Positions 25,719-35,382 of a stretch of DNA of 64,000 nucleotides are shown in pieces; positions within the stretch are counted from its first letter, which is position 1; the number at the start of each line of letters is the position of its first letter. The notes below the pieces were generated by a model, which saw nothing but the letters and a program-made list of their open reading frames with translations, did no database searches and was not told the DNA's origin. The position numbers were made by a program, and so were the translations under genes. This DNA comes from Streptomyces sp. NA02950 (GTDB lineage: Bacteria; Actinomycetota; Actinomycetes; Streptomycetales; Streptomycetaceae): NCBI RefSeq assembly GCF_013364155.1, contig NZ_CP054916.1, positions 8,834,001 through 8,898,000 of the forward strand, given 5' to 3'.

Positions 25719-26702
25719 GTGATCCGGATCCATGCCACGGGCGCCGATGTCGCCCGCGTGCGGTTCGCGCCCCGGCCCGCCCCGTTGCAGGAACTGAACG
25801 TGGCTCTGAGCATGATGTGCCGCGGGGACGGCGAGCTGCTCTTCGGCCGCTGGCGACGGCGGGCGCTGCGCGCCCTTCCGCCCGCCGTCCAGCCGCTGGG
25901 CGACCTGGTCCCGGCGGCGGTCGCGCCCAGCTTCCTCGATGTGTTCAGCGACGATCTGGCCGAGGGTCTCGAGTCCCTCCGGGCCACCCCGCGCGAACTG
26001 GTCCGCTCCGAGATCGAGCGGGTGTACGCCGCCCGTCCGCGCCCCGCACCCGCGTGGCTCCACGATCTGCACCGCGGCCAGACCGGTGCCTGGGACCTGC
26101 TGCGCCGCGCCCAGCACGCGGCGTTCGAGACCCTGGTGCGCCCGGTGTGGTCGCAGGTCCAGGATCTGCACCGGGCGGAGTTCAGCCGTCACGCCCTGGC
26201 CGTGGCCGAACACGGGATCGGCCCCGCCCTGGCCGCGCTCGTCCCCGGCACCCGCTGGTGCGAGAGCGGCTGGGAGATCGAGGCGCCCGTGGCGCGGGAC
26301 ATCTCCCTGGGCGGCCGTGGCCTGGTGCTGCTGCCCACCTTCCACTGGACCGGGGGCCCGCTCGTCTCCGATCTGCCCGGCAGTCCGGTGGCCGTGACCT
26401 ACCCGGCCGGGCCGGGTGTCCCCCTCTCGCCACCGGTGGCCGGGGCGGACGACGACGCCCTGGCCGCGGTGCTCGGCCGTACCCGTGTCGAGATGCTGTT
26501 CCTGCTCGCGCAGGAGCACACCACCAGCGGCCTGGCCCGGCGGCTGCGCGTCAGCAACGCCACCGTCTCCGCCCACGCCGCCGCGCTGCGCGGCGCGGGC
26601 CTGATCACCACCGTCCGCGCCGGTCGTGCCGTGCTGCACCAACGCACGGCGCTGGGCAGCCTGTTGACGGGGGAGGGGCGACGGCCCCAGGTACGGCCTT
26701 AG
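25719..26702 (+). CDS. ArsR-type winged-helix transcriptional regulator with long N-terminal domain
   Basis: A 327-aa protein from GTG 25719; GGGGAG is very close upstream. Residues about 1-240 form an unassigned domain opening MIRIHATGADVARVRFAPRP, a pattern seen in a family of Streptomyces ArsR-like regulators. The C-terminal 85 residues are winged helix: LGRTRVEMLFLLAQEHTTSGLARRLRVSNATVSAHAAALRGAGLI. The N-terminal part probably senses an unknown ligand. The gene is divergent from the exported hydrolase and is likely both self-regulating and controlling that hydrolase. Confidence 0.87.
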   Translation: MIRIHATGADVARVRFAPRPAPLQELNVALSMMCRGDGELLFGRWRRRALRALPPAVQPLGDLVPAAVAPSFLDVFSDDLAEGLESLRATPRELVRSEIERVYAARPRPAPAWLHDLHRGQTGAWDLLRRAQHAAFETLVRPVWSQVQDLHRAEFSRHALAVAEHGIGPALAALVPGTRWCESGWEIEAPVARDISLGGRGLVLLPTFHWTGGPLVSDLPGSPVAVTYPAGPGVPLSPPVAGADDDALAAVLGRTRVEMLFLLAQEHTTSGLARRLRVSNATVSAHAAALRGAGLITTVRAGRAVLHQRTALGSLLTGEGRRPQVRP

Positions 26703-27331
26703 GCGCGCAGATGGGCCAGGAGGCCGTCGTCCGCCGGGAAGGGGCGCTCCTCGGGCAGCAGTGCGGCCGCCGCGTCCAGCTCGTTGTCGCGCACCAGCGC
26801 GTGGATCTCCTGGGCCAGCGGGGTGACATCGCTGATGGCCACCGTCCACTCGTCCGCGTACCGGCGGGCCGCCACGCCCGAGAGCCCCAGCTGAAGGGAG
26901 CGGTACGGCAGAGGACGCAGCCGCAGATCGCGCTCCGGGTCCCACTGGACACGGGTGGGCGCCTGTCGCAACTGCCGCTTCCAGGACGCCTGATCGGGGT
27001 GCAGACCGATTGCGTAGTGCGACAGGCAGGCGTTGCGCAGCGCCCACTCGAAGCCCTCGCGGTGGATCTCGACGGCGAGGACGGTCTCCTGACCCTCCTT
27101 CTGGCCCCAGCCGCAGCGGTACATCATCCACAGGAACGACGGTTTGATCCAGGTCATCCGGTCGCGCTTCCAGGCGGCCGGGAACCGGCCGTCGCGGGCC
27201 GCGGGACGGCCGATGTGCGGGCCGTACGCCTGGTACACGGTGACCGTGGTGCCGGTGTGGAGCGCGCGGATCTCATGGCGGGGCCGGTCGTTCCGCGGTT
27301 CTTGCCGCCCGTGGTGGTGCTGTTCTTCCAT
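26699..27331 (-). CDS. DUF4291 family protein
   Basis: A 210-aa protein starting at ATG 27331 (a GTG two codons earlier is possible). The family signature RMTWIKPSFLWMMYRCGWG is at about residues 58-76, followed by AVEIHREGFEWAL, and VQWDPERDLRLRPLPYRSLQLGL further on. The biochemical role of DUF4291 is unknown. It overlaps the end of the ArsR-type regulator gene tail-to-tail by 4 bases and is divergent from the DUF429 gene. Confidence 0.9.
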   Translation of the reverse strand: MEEQHHHGRQEPRNDRPRHEIRALHTGTTVTVYQAYGPHIGRPAARDGRFPAAWKRDRMTWIKPSFLWMMYRCGWGQKEGQETVLAVEIHREGFEWALRNACLSHYAIGLHPDQASWKRQLRQAPTRVQWDPERDLRLRPLPYRSLQLGLSGVAARRYADEWTVAISDVTPLAQEIHALVRDNELDAAAALLPEERPFPADDGLLAHLRA

Positions 27332-27444
27332 GGGCACCCAGGGTGGCCGGGTACGCCACCGCCTGGCCAGCGAATTTCGACGCCCACCGGCCGATATGCC
27401 CTCCTGCCGCCCGCTCGCCCCTTCCGCGTGGTCGGATACGGGAC

Positions 27445-28176
27445 ATGGGTTCCCGACGTGAAGTGCCGCACACAGCCCCCGCCCGCGGCGGAGCCGCCCC
27501 GACCGTCGTAGGGGTGGACGCCTGTCCCACCGGCTGGATCGCGGTGACCCTCCGCGCGGGCGCGTTCACGGGTGCCGAGACCGCCAGTGGACTGGCCGAA
27601 CTGCTCTCCCGGGTGCCGGACGCCACCGTCGTGGCCGTCGACATGCCGCTGGGGCTGCTGGACACCGGACCGCGGCAGGCGGACACCCTGGCCGTCGCGA
27701 TGATGGCACCGCACCGGTCCCGGGTGTTCCCGGTGCCCCCGAGCGAGGTGTGGCAGGAGGAGGACTACGCCGCGGCCAACCAGTGCTGCCGACGGCTCAC
27801 CGGACGCGGTATGAGCCGTCAGACCTGGGGTCTCGCGGTCAAACTGCGCGAGGCCAACGCCTGTCGCGACGGCGGTGACTACCGGCTGCACGAGGTCCAT
27901 CCCGAGGTCTCCTTCGCCGCCATGAACGGCTCCGTGCCGGTGGCCTGGAGCAAGAAGAGCTGGAACGGCCAAGCGGTGCGCCGCGGGCTGCTGGTCGGCG
28001 AGGGCATTGCCCTGCCCGACGACCTCGGCCCGGCCGGACGGGTGCCGCCCGACGACCTCCTGGACGCCGCCGCGGCGGCCTGGAGCGCCCATCGCATTGC
28101 GCGGCGCACCGCCCGCAGCCTGCCCGATCCGCCCGAGCTGACGGCCGCGGAACTGCCCGTCGCCATCTGGTACTGA
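27445..28176 (+). CDS. DUF429 family protein (predicted RNase H-fold nuclease)
   Basis: A 243-aa protein. The start chosen is ATG 27445; no strong ribosome site is seen. VVGVDACPTGWIAV near residue 20 gives the first acidic strand, AVDMPLGLLD the second, EVHPEVSFAAM the conserved HPE segment, and DDLLDAAAAAWSAHR the last acidic helix. This set matches DUF429, predicted to be a metal-dependent RNase H-like nuclease. Substrate and pathway are unknown. A very strong hairpin follows the stop. Confidence 0.88.
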   Translation: MGSRREVPHTAPARGGAAPTVVGVDACPTGWIAVTLRAGAFTGAETASGLAELLSRVPDATVVAVDMPLGLLDTGPRQADTLAVAMMAPHRSRVFPVPPSEVWQEEDYAAANQCCRRLTGRGMSRQTWGLAVKLREANACRDGGDYRLHEVHPEVSFAAMNGSVPVAWSKKSWNGQAVRRGLLVGEGIALPDDLGPAGRVPPDDLLDAAAAAWSAHRIARRTARSLPDPPELTAAELPVAIWY

Positions 28177-28214
28177 CGCCCGGCCGGACCCGCCGCTGCT
28201 CCGCGACGGCGGCG

Positions 28215-28248
28215 GGAGGCCGCCCGAGCCGTGCCTCGGGCGGCCTCC
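28215..28248. terminator. Strong bidirectional hairpin terminator
   Basis: GGAGGCCGCCCGAG and CTCGGGCGGCCTCC form a perfect 14-bp stem with a 6-base loop. On the plus strand it is followed by CTTTCCC. It lies between convergent DUF429 and cell-wall hydrolase genes. Confidence 0.8.
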
Positions 28249-28284
28249 CTTTCCCACCCCCGGATGTGGTCCCTGGGGCCGCGG

Positions 28285-28306
28285 GTCCCCGCGGTGTCGC
28301 GGGGAC
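28285..28306 (-). terminator. Second hairpin adjoining the cell-wall enzyme stop
   Basis: GTCCCCGCG and CGCGGGGAC pair perfectly around a 4-base loop, ending 2 bases beyond the minus-strand stop at 28309. Confidence 0.6.
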
Positions 28307-28308
28307 GG

Positions 28309-29628
<1,320 letters not shown>

Positions 29629-30133
29629 TCACAAGGCGCAGGGGGCCTCATGCACCGCCGTGCGCCGCCGGGTTCCACCCCCCTGTGGGGCTGATGCTCC
29701 CTCAGTTGCGCATGGGCGGGCGCGTGGAGGGGCGGGGGCGCACGGCGCGACCGTCGAGGGTGAGGGCGGCTGTCGGGGCGGGCCGGGGTTCCCGGCCGCG
29801 GTGGGCCTGGGCCGGTGGAAATGATTTTCGGCCCGAGCCCGGCGGGGGGACGTTATTCCGCCGCATTGGTTTCCCGGTGATCCGCCGCGGATGTCCGGTC
29901 GGCGGCCGGGCGAATTTCCCCCGGTGCGGCAGCGGTTGGGCGCGGAGCGGTGCCGAGCGGTCCTATGCGGTGCGTCGAATCGGGGCTTCCCGCGCGACGT
30001 GATCTTCCGGAGAGCGCTTTTGCGGTGTGGCCGGGCCAAGATCGGTCCCTTGACGGACCGGCCGATCGGCCGCCCGGTAACCGCGCGGGGGCCGTGCCGG
30101 AACCGGGCGTCCCGGTCTTCGCACCGGGACGAC

Positions 30134-30228
30134 CGAAAGGGGGTGAGGCCGGGAGAGGACGGAGAAGGCGGAGAAGGCGGGAGAAGGGGCGAGCGGAGAA
30201 GAGAGGAAGAGCGGGGAAAGGGGACGGT
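30134..30228 (+). repeat. Polypurine low-complexity tract
   Basis: Roughly 95 bases on the plus strand are almost entirely G and A, built of imperfect GGAGAAGGC/GGAAGAG-type units. Such tracts can form triplex or R-loop structures. No coding role is evident. Confidence 0.6.
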
Positions 30229-30440
30229 CGAGCGCGACGGAAGGCGTATCCGGAGCTCCGGGAAGGCAACGGCGGGCCGGCCCCGGTGGGGCCGCCGGGC
30301 ACGCGGACCGCTTGAAACGTTCAGGACCGAGCAGGTGACCGAGGCCGGCGGTACGAGCGCCCCCGGGGTCCCGTACCGGGCAACGGCCAGCCGCCCTGCG
30401 CGGATCCGGGGCGCGATCCGCAGCGGCTCGGGCTAGATTG

Positions 30441-30456
30441 CCGGGGTCGACCCCGG
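30441..30456. repeat. 16-bp perfect palindrome
   Basis: CCGGGGTCGACCCCGG is fully self-complementary and lies in the gene-poor region. It could be an operator or part of a transcript hairpin; there is no neighbour close enough to assign it. Confidence 0.45.
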
Positions 30457-31154
30457 AACCGGCCACCGACGCGCGGCCGCCGTGCGCCGGCCAAGGCCGG
30501 GTGAGGGCCAAGGCCCGGCGAGAAGGCGTTCCGGCGCCTGGTCGTGGGCGACCCCCAGGTGGGGATAGTGACTTGACGTCCCGTTTGCCACATGTCCGGT
30601 TGCGCATCGTCTCCCGTACCACCCGCGTAGGTGCGGCGGTTCTCCGGAAATCAGCCGGTCGCCAAGGCCCCGGGGAACTGGCGGAGAATCACATGGTCCG
30701 TGTATAGCGGGAACCCCGCCGCCGGTCATATCATTGCCTCACATCCACTTCTCCACGTCGTCCCGGGGATCGCTCGCTGGAGCGGCTCCGAGAATTTCAC
30801 CCCCTCACCCCGCGCGATCGGGAGCCGAGCGACACCGGTGCCGTGATTTCCGTACGGCTCCGTCCACCGCTCCGGGAAACCGTGCGCCGGGGGATCACGG
30901 CCCTGCGGGATGCGCAGCGCGAGTACGCCGCATGCCGGTCACCGAGGATCTTCTGTGGTCTGCCAACTGTCGTACCCGGGCCTACGCCTTCCGCGTGGAC
31001 GCGATCGCGGGGGCGCACAGGGCCCCCGGAACATGCCGTGACACGCCCGTCGAACCCCGGGCGGTGAACCGTCCGGGCCGTTGGTCCGTGGTCGTGGAGG
31101 ACGGACCGGTCGGACCGGACGGGCGGCGGACGGCAGAGGGCAGGGGGAACGACG

Positions 31155-31481
31155 GTGGAGTGCGGACAGGTGCTGGTCGAGTTGGCGGTCCATGTCCTCG
31201 GTGGCCTGGAGCCGGTCGAGGCGCGCGCCGTGGAGGACCATCTGGCGGCCTGTCCGCGGTGCACCGCGGAGCGGGACCGTCACGCGGAGGTGGCCGGGCT
31301 GATGGGCCGGGTCCGGGCCTGGGAGGTGGCGCCCGACGCACCGGTTCACGGCCCCGGCCCGGAGCGCGCCGTCGCCGTGTTCCGCAGCCGCGAGCGCGAC
31401 CGCGCGCGGGCATCCGACCGCGATGGCGGCCGTGCGTCCGACCGTGACGGCACCCATGACACAGGGCGTGGGCAGGCGTGA
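31155..31481 (+). CDS. Zinc-finger (anti-sigma-factor-like) small protein
   Basis: A 108-aa protein from GTG 31155, with GGGGGAAC upstream. Residues 8-45 match the zf-HC2 anti-sigma fold: LAVHVLGGLEPVEARAVEDHL then AACPRCTAERDRH, giving the HxxxCxxC zinc site. In full anti-sigma factors this domain holds an ECF sigma factor and a membrane helix follows. Here the C-terminus is a short charged tail with an imperfect duplication (ASDRDGG, ASDRDGT) and no membrane segment. No sigma-factor gene is adjacent. It may be a soluble orphan anti-sigma factor or a decayed one. Confidence 0.72.
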   Translation: MECGQVLVELAVHVLGGLEPVEARAVEDHLAACPRCTAERDRHAEVAGLMGRVRAWEVAPDAPVHGPGPERAVAVFRSRERDRARASDRDGGRASDRDGTHDTGRGQA

Positions 31482-31489
31482 TCCATACC

Positions 31490-31520
31490 ATGACGGCCCG
31501 GCCGCGGCGGCGGGTAAAGT
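31490..31520 (+). promoter_or_regulatory. Promoter for the MOSC gene, leaderless
   Basis: TAAAGT (31515-31520) ends exactly 7 bases before the GTG at 31527, so transcription would start at the initiation codon. A weak -35 (TGACGG, 31491-31496) lies 18 bases upstream. The absence of a Shine-Dalgarno sequence agrees. Confidence 0.45.
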
Positions 31521-31526
31521 GCCCAT

Positions 31527-32363
31527 GTGGCAAGAGTCGTTGAGCTGATCACCTATCCCATCAAGGGATGCGCCGGAGTGTCCCTGACCGAGGCGCCGCT
31601 GACCGAGGCCGGTCTGCCGCACGACCGCGGCTTCATGGTCATCAACGAGGACGGGGTCTTCCGCAGCCAGCGGCGGGATCCCGGGCTCGCGCTCATCAGC
31701 CCCCGTGTCGGCCCCGACGGTGAGCGGCTCACCCTGTCGGCGCCCGGCGCCGGCGATCTGAGCATCGGCATCGACACGGTGTCCGCCCGACGCGAGGTCC
31801 TGCTGTTCGGCTCGCCGTACCAGGGCATCGACCAGGGCGACGAGGCGGCCGGATGGCTGTCGGACGTGCTGGGCGTGGCATGCAGGCTGGTGCGGGTGCC
31901 GCCGGAGCACGACCGGGTGGCGGACGGCCTCACCCCGGGTACCTCGGGCTATGCCGACAGCAACGCGGTGCACATCATCTCCCGGGCCAGCCTGGACGAG
32001 CTCAACCGCCGGATCACCGGCGACGGTGGCGAGCCGCTGCCGATGGCCCGCTTCCGCCCCAATGTGGTGGTCGACGGATGGACCGAGCCGCATACGGAGG
32101 ACCGGGCCCGGCACCTCACCATCGGTGACACCGAGCTGGGCTTCGCCAAGACGGCCGCCCGGTGTGTGGTCACCATGGTCGACCAGGACAAGGGCGCCAA
32201 GGCGGGCCCGGAGCCACTGCGCACCCTGGCCCGCTACCGCAGGGCCCCCGAGGGGGGTGGCACCCTCTTCGGCGCCAAGTTCTCCGTGACCCGCACCGGC
32301 ACCATGGCCGTGGGGGACGAGGTGGCCGTCGGCAGTTGGGACGGTCCACCCCCGGCGGAGTGA
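31527..32363 (+). CDS. MOSC domain-containing protein
   Basis: A 278-aa protein. The N-terminal MOSC_N beta-barrel (VVELITYPIKGCAGVSLTEAPLTEAGLPHDRGFMV) is followed by the MOSC domain with SNAVHIISRASLDELN, RFRPNVVVDG and the catalytic-type Cys in KTAARCVVTMVDQDKG. This is the layout of eukaryotic MOCS3-tail/mARC-like and YcbX-type proteins, which bind the molybdenum cofactor. It may act in detoxifying reduction of N-hydroxylated compounds or in cofactor sulfur transfer. It appears monocistronic and starts at a leaderless GTG. Confidence 0.9.
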   Translation: MARVVELITYPIKGCAGVSLTEAPLTEAGLPHDRGFMVINEDGVFRSQRRDPGLALISPRVGPDGERLTLSAPGAGDLSIGIDTVSARREVLLFGSPYQGIDQGDEAAGWLSDVLGVACRLVRVPPEHDRVADGLTPGTSGYADSNAVHIISRASLDELNRRITGDGGEPLPMARFRPNVVVDGWTEPHTEDRARHLTIGDTELGFAKTAARCVVTMVDQDKGAKAGPEPLRTLARYRRAPEGGGTLFGAKFSVTRTGTMAVGDEVAVGSWDGPPPAE

Positions 32364-32369
32364 GACCGG

Positions 32370-32777
32370 TCAGGCAGTCGCCACCACCTTCGCGAAGTTG
32401 TCGAGCAGCTGAGCGGCGCCCTCCTCGGCCTGTGCGCACATCTCCTCCGAGGGGACCGGCTGCCGCAGGACGATCTCGGTACGGCCGCCGAGGTCGGTGA
32501 AGGTGGCGGTCATGACCAGGGGCGCTTCCGGCATGTCCAGGGTCCACACCAGCCGCTCGTGGTCGACCACCTCCCGGTAGACGCCGCGCATGGGCATATC
32601 GCCGCCGGGCGTGGTGATGGTGGCCCGCCAGGCGCCGCCCGGCCGCACGTCGAGTGCGACGGACTCCGGCGCCGCTCCGAACCAGCGGGCGAAGTACTCG
32701 GGCTCGGTCCACACCCGCCACACCAGCCCGCGCGGTGCTTCCAGAATCCGGGTGAGGGTCATCTCGGTGGTGCTCAT
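32370..32777 (-). CDS. SRPBCC/AHSA1 family protein
   Basis: A 135-aa protein with GAGGAG before the ATG. TLTRILEAPRGLVWRVWTEPEYFARWFG is the START-like SRPBCC opening and VRPGGAWRATI, GVYREVVDHERLVWT complete the AHSA1 pattern. These proteins form a helix-grip fold with a hydrophobic cavity; functions range from lipid or small-molecule binding to Hsp90-type co-chaperone relatives. The gene is convergent with the MOSC gene, 6 bases apart, and divergent from the M20 peptidase. Confidence 0.9.
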   Translation of the reverse strand: MSTTEMTLTRILEAPRGLVWRVWTEPEYFARWFGAAPESVALDVRPGGAWRATITTPGGDMPMRGVYREVVDHERLVWTLDMPEAPLVMTATFTDLGGRTEIVLRQPVPSEEMCAQAEEGAAQLLDNFAKVVATA

Positions 32778-32988
32778 GGGATCTCCTCGGTGAGCGGAAG
32801 GATGTCGTCACCGGGTCAGACCCGGGCACCGCGCCAAACTCATCGGTCGTTCCCCTTCCTCGTGCCGACCTCCCCCCATGCCGACATCCCGCCTCCCGCA
32901 CCGGGCCTCGCCCCCGGTGCCGGTCCGGTTCCGTCATGATTCCTCTCATGGACGACCGCCGCCGCCCCTTCCGGGAAGGATCTCCGCG

Positions 32989-34152
32989 ATGACGCCCTCC
33001 GAGCTCGCCGCCGCCACTCAGCGGGCGCTCCCCGAGATGATCGAAGACCTCCGGACCCTGGTGGAGCTGGAGACGCCGAGCAACAACAAGAGACTGCTGG
33101 ACGCCGGGCTCGCCGCCATCAGCGACTGGATCGACGAGCGGCTCGGCGAACCGGACGGGACCGAGCGGCACGACTGCGGGGAGTACGGCGATGTCCTGGC
33201 GCTTACCTATCGCGGCACCGCGCCGGGGACCGTGCTGCTGCTGTGCCACTACGACACGGTCTGGCCCGCCGGAACGCTCGCCGAGTGGCCCTTCGAGGTG
33301 GTGGACGGCCGGGCCTGCGGACCGGGTGTGTTCGACATGAAGACCGGGATCGTCCAGGCGGTGTGGAGTGTGCGGCTGCTGCGTGAGCTGGGGCTGCCCC
33401 ACCCTTCGGTGCGGCTGCTGCTCACCGGCGACGAGGAGATCGGCAGCCTCGCCTCCCGGCGCCATATCGAGCGGCTGAGCGAGGACGTACTGGCCACCCT
33501 GGTCTTCGAGGCGTCGCTCGACGGGGCGGTCAAGACCTCGCGCAAGGGTGTCGGGCTGTTCGATGTGACCGCCTACGGTGTGGAGTCGCACGCGGGGCTC
33601 GACCCGTTCGCCGGAGCCAGTGCGATCCACGCCCTCGCCGAGGTCATCCCGCATATCGCCGCACTGGGCTCGGCGGAGCGGGGGACCACTGTGAACGTGG
33701 GACTGATCAGCGGTGGTACGGGCCGCAATGTGGTCGCCGCGCGGGCGAGCTGTGGTATCGACGTCCGGATCGCCGAACCCGCCGAGATGGAGCGGATCGA
33801 CGCCGCGCTGCACGCCCTCACCCCCTCCGATCCGCAGGTGCGGCTGGCCGTCACCGGCGAGTGGAACCGGCCGCCGATGGTCCCCGACGACGGGTCCCGG
33901 CGGCTGTACAAGCAGGCCCGCGCCGTTGCCGCGGAGCACGGCTGGGTCCTGGAGGAAACGGCGGTCGGCGGGGCCAGCGACGGCAACTTCGTCGCCGGGC
34001 TCGGACGGCCGGTCCTCGACGGCCTCGGCGCCCTCGGCTCCGGCGCCCACGCCCGCCACGAGCACACCGTGCTGGCCCCCGTCCCGGCCCGCACCGCGCT
34101 CACCGTCGGGCTGCTGCGGGCCCTGGCGGTGGCGGACCCGGAGACCGCGTAG
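32989..34152 (+). CDS. M20 family metallopeptidase (carboxypeptidase G2-like)
   Basis: A 387-aa protein from ATG 32989, with GGAAGGA 9 bases upstream. The dinuclear Zn site is visible: LLLCHYDTVWP (His, catalytic Asp), CGPGVFDMKTG (bridging Asp), TGDEEIGS (catalytic Glu and ligand Glu), VFEAS, and a final His in GSGAHARHEHTVL. The lid domain has KGVGLFDVTAYGVESHAG. The pattern is that of glutamate carboxypeptidase-type M20A enzymes that remove C-terminal glutamate or hydrolyse N-acyl amino acids. There is no signal peptide, so it is cytosolic. It is followed by a large nested hairpin. Confidence 0.93.
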   Translation: MTPSELAAATQRALPEMIEDLRTLVELETPSNNKRLLDAGLAAISDWIDERLGEPDGTERHDCGEYGDVLALTYRGTAPGTVLLLCHYDTVWPAGTLAEWPFEVVDGRACGPGVFDMKTGIVQAVWSVRLLRELGLPHPSVRLLLTGDEEIGSLASRRHIERLSEDVLATLVFEASLDGAVKTSRKGVGLFDVTAYGVESHAGLDPFAGASAIHALAEVIPHIAALGSAERGTTVNVGLISGGTGRNVVAARASCGIDVRIAEPAEMERIDAALHALTPSDPQVRLAVTGEWNRPPMVPDDGSRRLYKQARAVAAEHGWVLEETAVGGASDGNFVAGLGRPVLDGLGALGSGAHARHEHTVLAPVPARTALTVGLLRALAVADPETA

Positions 34153-34153
34153 T

Positions 34154-34246
34154 CCGGCGGGGGTCCGGTCCGGGGCGTGGCCGCCGCCGTACCGAACGAC
34201 GGCGGCCGTGGTGGCCCGGACCGGTGTCGGCCGAAGCCCCCGCCGG
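34154..34246. repeat. Triple-nested inverted repeat, probable bidirectional terminator
   Basis: Three concentric arm pairs are present: CCGGCGGGGG with CCCCCGCCGG (34154-34163/34237-34246), CCGGTCCGGG with CCCGGACCGG (34165-34174/34215-34224), and GGCCGCC..GT with ACGGCGGCC (34179-34190/34199-34207). It fills the gap between convergent M20 peptidase and methyltransferase genes and could form a long stem in either transcript. Confidence 0.7.
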
Positions 34247-34271
34247 AGCGGACCGGACACCCGCGCCCCGG

Positions 34272-35081
34272 TTACGGCTTGCGCGCGAGACCCGCGTACA
34301 CGGTGACCTGCTCACCATCGGTCAGCAGCGTGCTCTCGGCGATGTCCGGACGCCAGTCCGAGACCCGGACCAGCCCGGAGCCCACCGGCTCGAGCCCCTC
34401 GAAGAACCGTGCCACCTCGGCGTGGGAACGTGGCCGCAGGGTCACTCCGGACCGCCGGTACAGCGCCACCACCTCCTCGCCCGCCTGCGCGTCGCCATCC
34501 GCCGTGGCATGCGAGAGCACCAGGTGACTGCCGGGCGCGAGGGCCTCCACCAGACGGCGCACCAGGTCGTACGCCCCGTCCCCGTCGTCGATGAAGTGCA
34601 TCAGCGAGATGAGGGAGAGGGCGATGGGTTCACCGAAGTCCAGTACCTCCCCGGCCTGTTGCACGATCCGATCCGGGTCGCGCACATCCGCCTCGAGATA
34701 GTGCGTGAGCCCCTGCGGTGTGCTGCGCAGCAGCGCCTCGGCGTGGCACAGCACGATGGGGTCGTTGTCCGTGTAGACGATACGGGCGTCGGGGGCGATG
34801 GCCTGGGCGATCTGATGAAGATTCGGCTCGGTCGGTATTCCGGTGCCGATGTCGAGGTACTGACGGATGCCCGCGCGGGCGAGCCATTCGGTGGCGTGCC
34901 GCATGAAGGCGCGGTTGGTCCGTGCGGACGTGGTGACCGTGGGGTCGATGGCGAGCACCCGCTTCGCCAGTTCCTCGTCCACGGGGTAGTTGTTCTTGCC
35001 GCCCAGGATGTAGTCGTAGACGCGGGCGGGATGTGGTCTGCTGGTATCGATCCGGCTGGGCCCTGGCTCCAGTTCCGGCAT
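34272..35081 (-). CDS. SAM-dependent methyltransferase, DUF574 (Methyltransf_19)
   Basis: A 269-aa protein. RPHPARVYDYILGGKNNYPVDEELAKRVL is the family signature, followed by QYLDIGTGIPTEPNLHQIAQ (motif I), ARIVYTDNDPIVLCHAEALL and EADVRDPDRIV. This family is greatly expanded in Streptomyces and structurally a class I methyltransferase, but its substrates are unknown. GGAGCG precedes the ATG. It sits downstream of the DUF397 gene on the same strand with 59 bases between, and members of the family often neighbour XRE/DUF397 pairs. Confidence 0.93.
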   Translation of the reverse strand: MPELEPGPSRIDTSRPHPARVYDYILGGKNNYPVDEELAKRVLAIDPTVTTSARTNRAFMRHATEWLARAGIRQYLDIGTGIPTEPNLHQIAQAIAPDARIVYTDNDPIVLCHAEALLRSTPQGLTHYLEADVRDPDRIVQQAGEVLDFGEPIALSLISLMHFIDDGDGAYDLVRRLVEALAPGSHLVLSHATADGDAQAGEEVVALYRRSGVTLRPRSHAEVARFFEGLEPVGSGLVRVSDWRPDIAESTLLTDGEQVTVYAGLARKP

Positions 35082-35140
35082 ATGCGCTCCATGGGGGTCG
35101 GCGCGATCTGCGGAGATGTGTGGGTTGACGGGGGCGTGGG

Positions 35141-35377
35141 TCAGGAGACGAGGAAGTCGGCCTCGCCGGCCTTGGCGCCCTCGATGAAGGCGACGATCTC
35201 GCCGCGGGTGTAGATCAGCGCGGGGCCGTCCGGGTCGGTGGACTGACGCAGCGCCACCCGCCCGTCGTCCAGCCTCATGGCCTCGAGGCAGTTTCCGCCG
35301 TTGCCACCGCTCCACGGTTTGGTCCAGCCTTCGCTGCCGAGGTCGGCCGCGCGCATGCCGCTGTAAATGCGATCCAT
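35141..35377 (-). CDS. DUF397 domain protein
   Basis: A 78-aa protein. The DUF397 core is present: GWTKPWSGGNGGNCLEAMRL, VALRQSTDPDGPALIYTRGEIVAFI. It starts 5 bases after the stop of the XRE regulator, the usual Streptomyces pairing (as at whiJ and related loci), in which the small protein is thought to antagonise its partner DNA-binding protein. It probably acts in developmental or antibiotic control. Confidence 0.95.
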   Translation of the reverse strand: MDRIYSGMRAADLGSEGWTKPWSGGNGGNCLEAMRLDDGRVALRQSTDPDGPALIYTRGEIVAFIEGAKAGEADFLVS

Positions 35378-35382
35378 CCAGA

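Noticed and set aside
29891..30622. Long open frames on both strands in the gene-poor region
   Set aside because: Their products are Arg/Gly/Glu- or Pro-rich with no domain, no ribosome site and no third-position GC preference; they are typical GC-noise frames.
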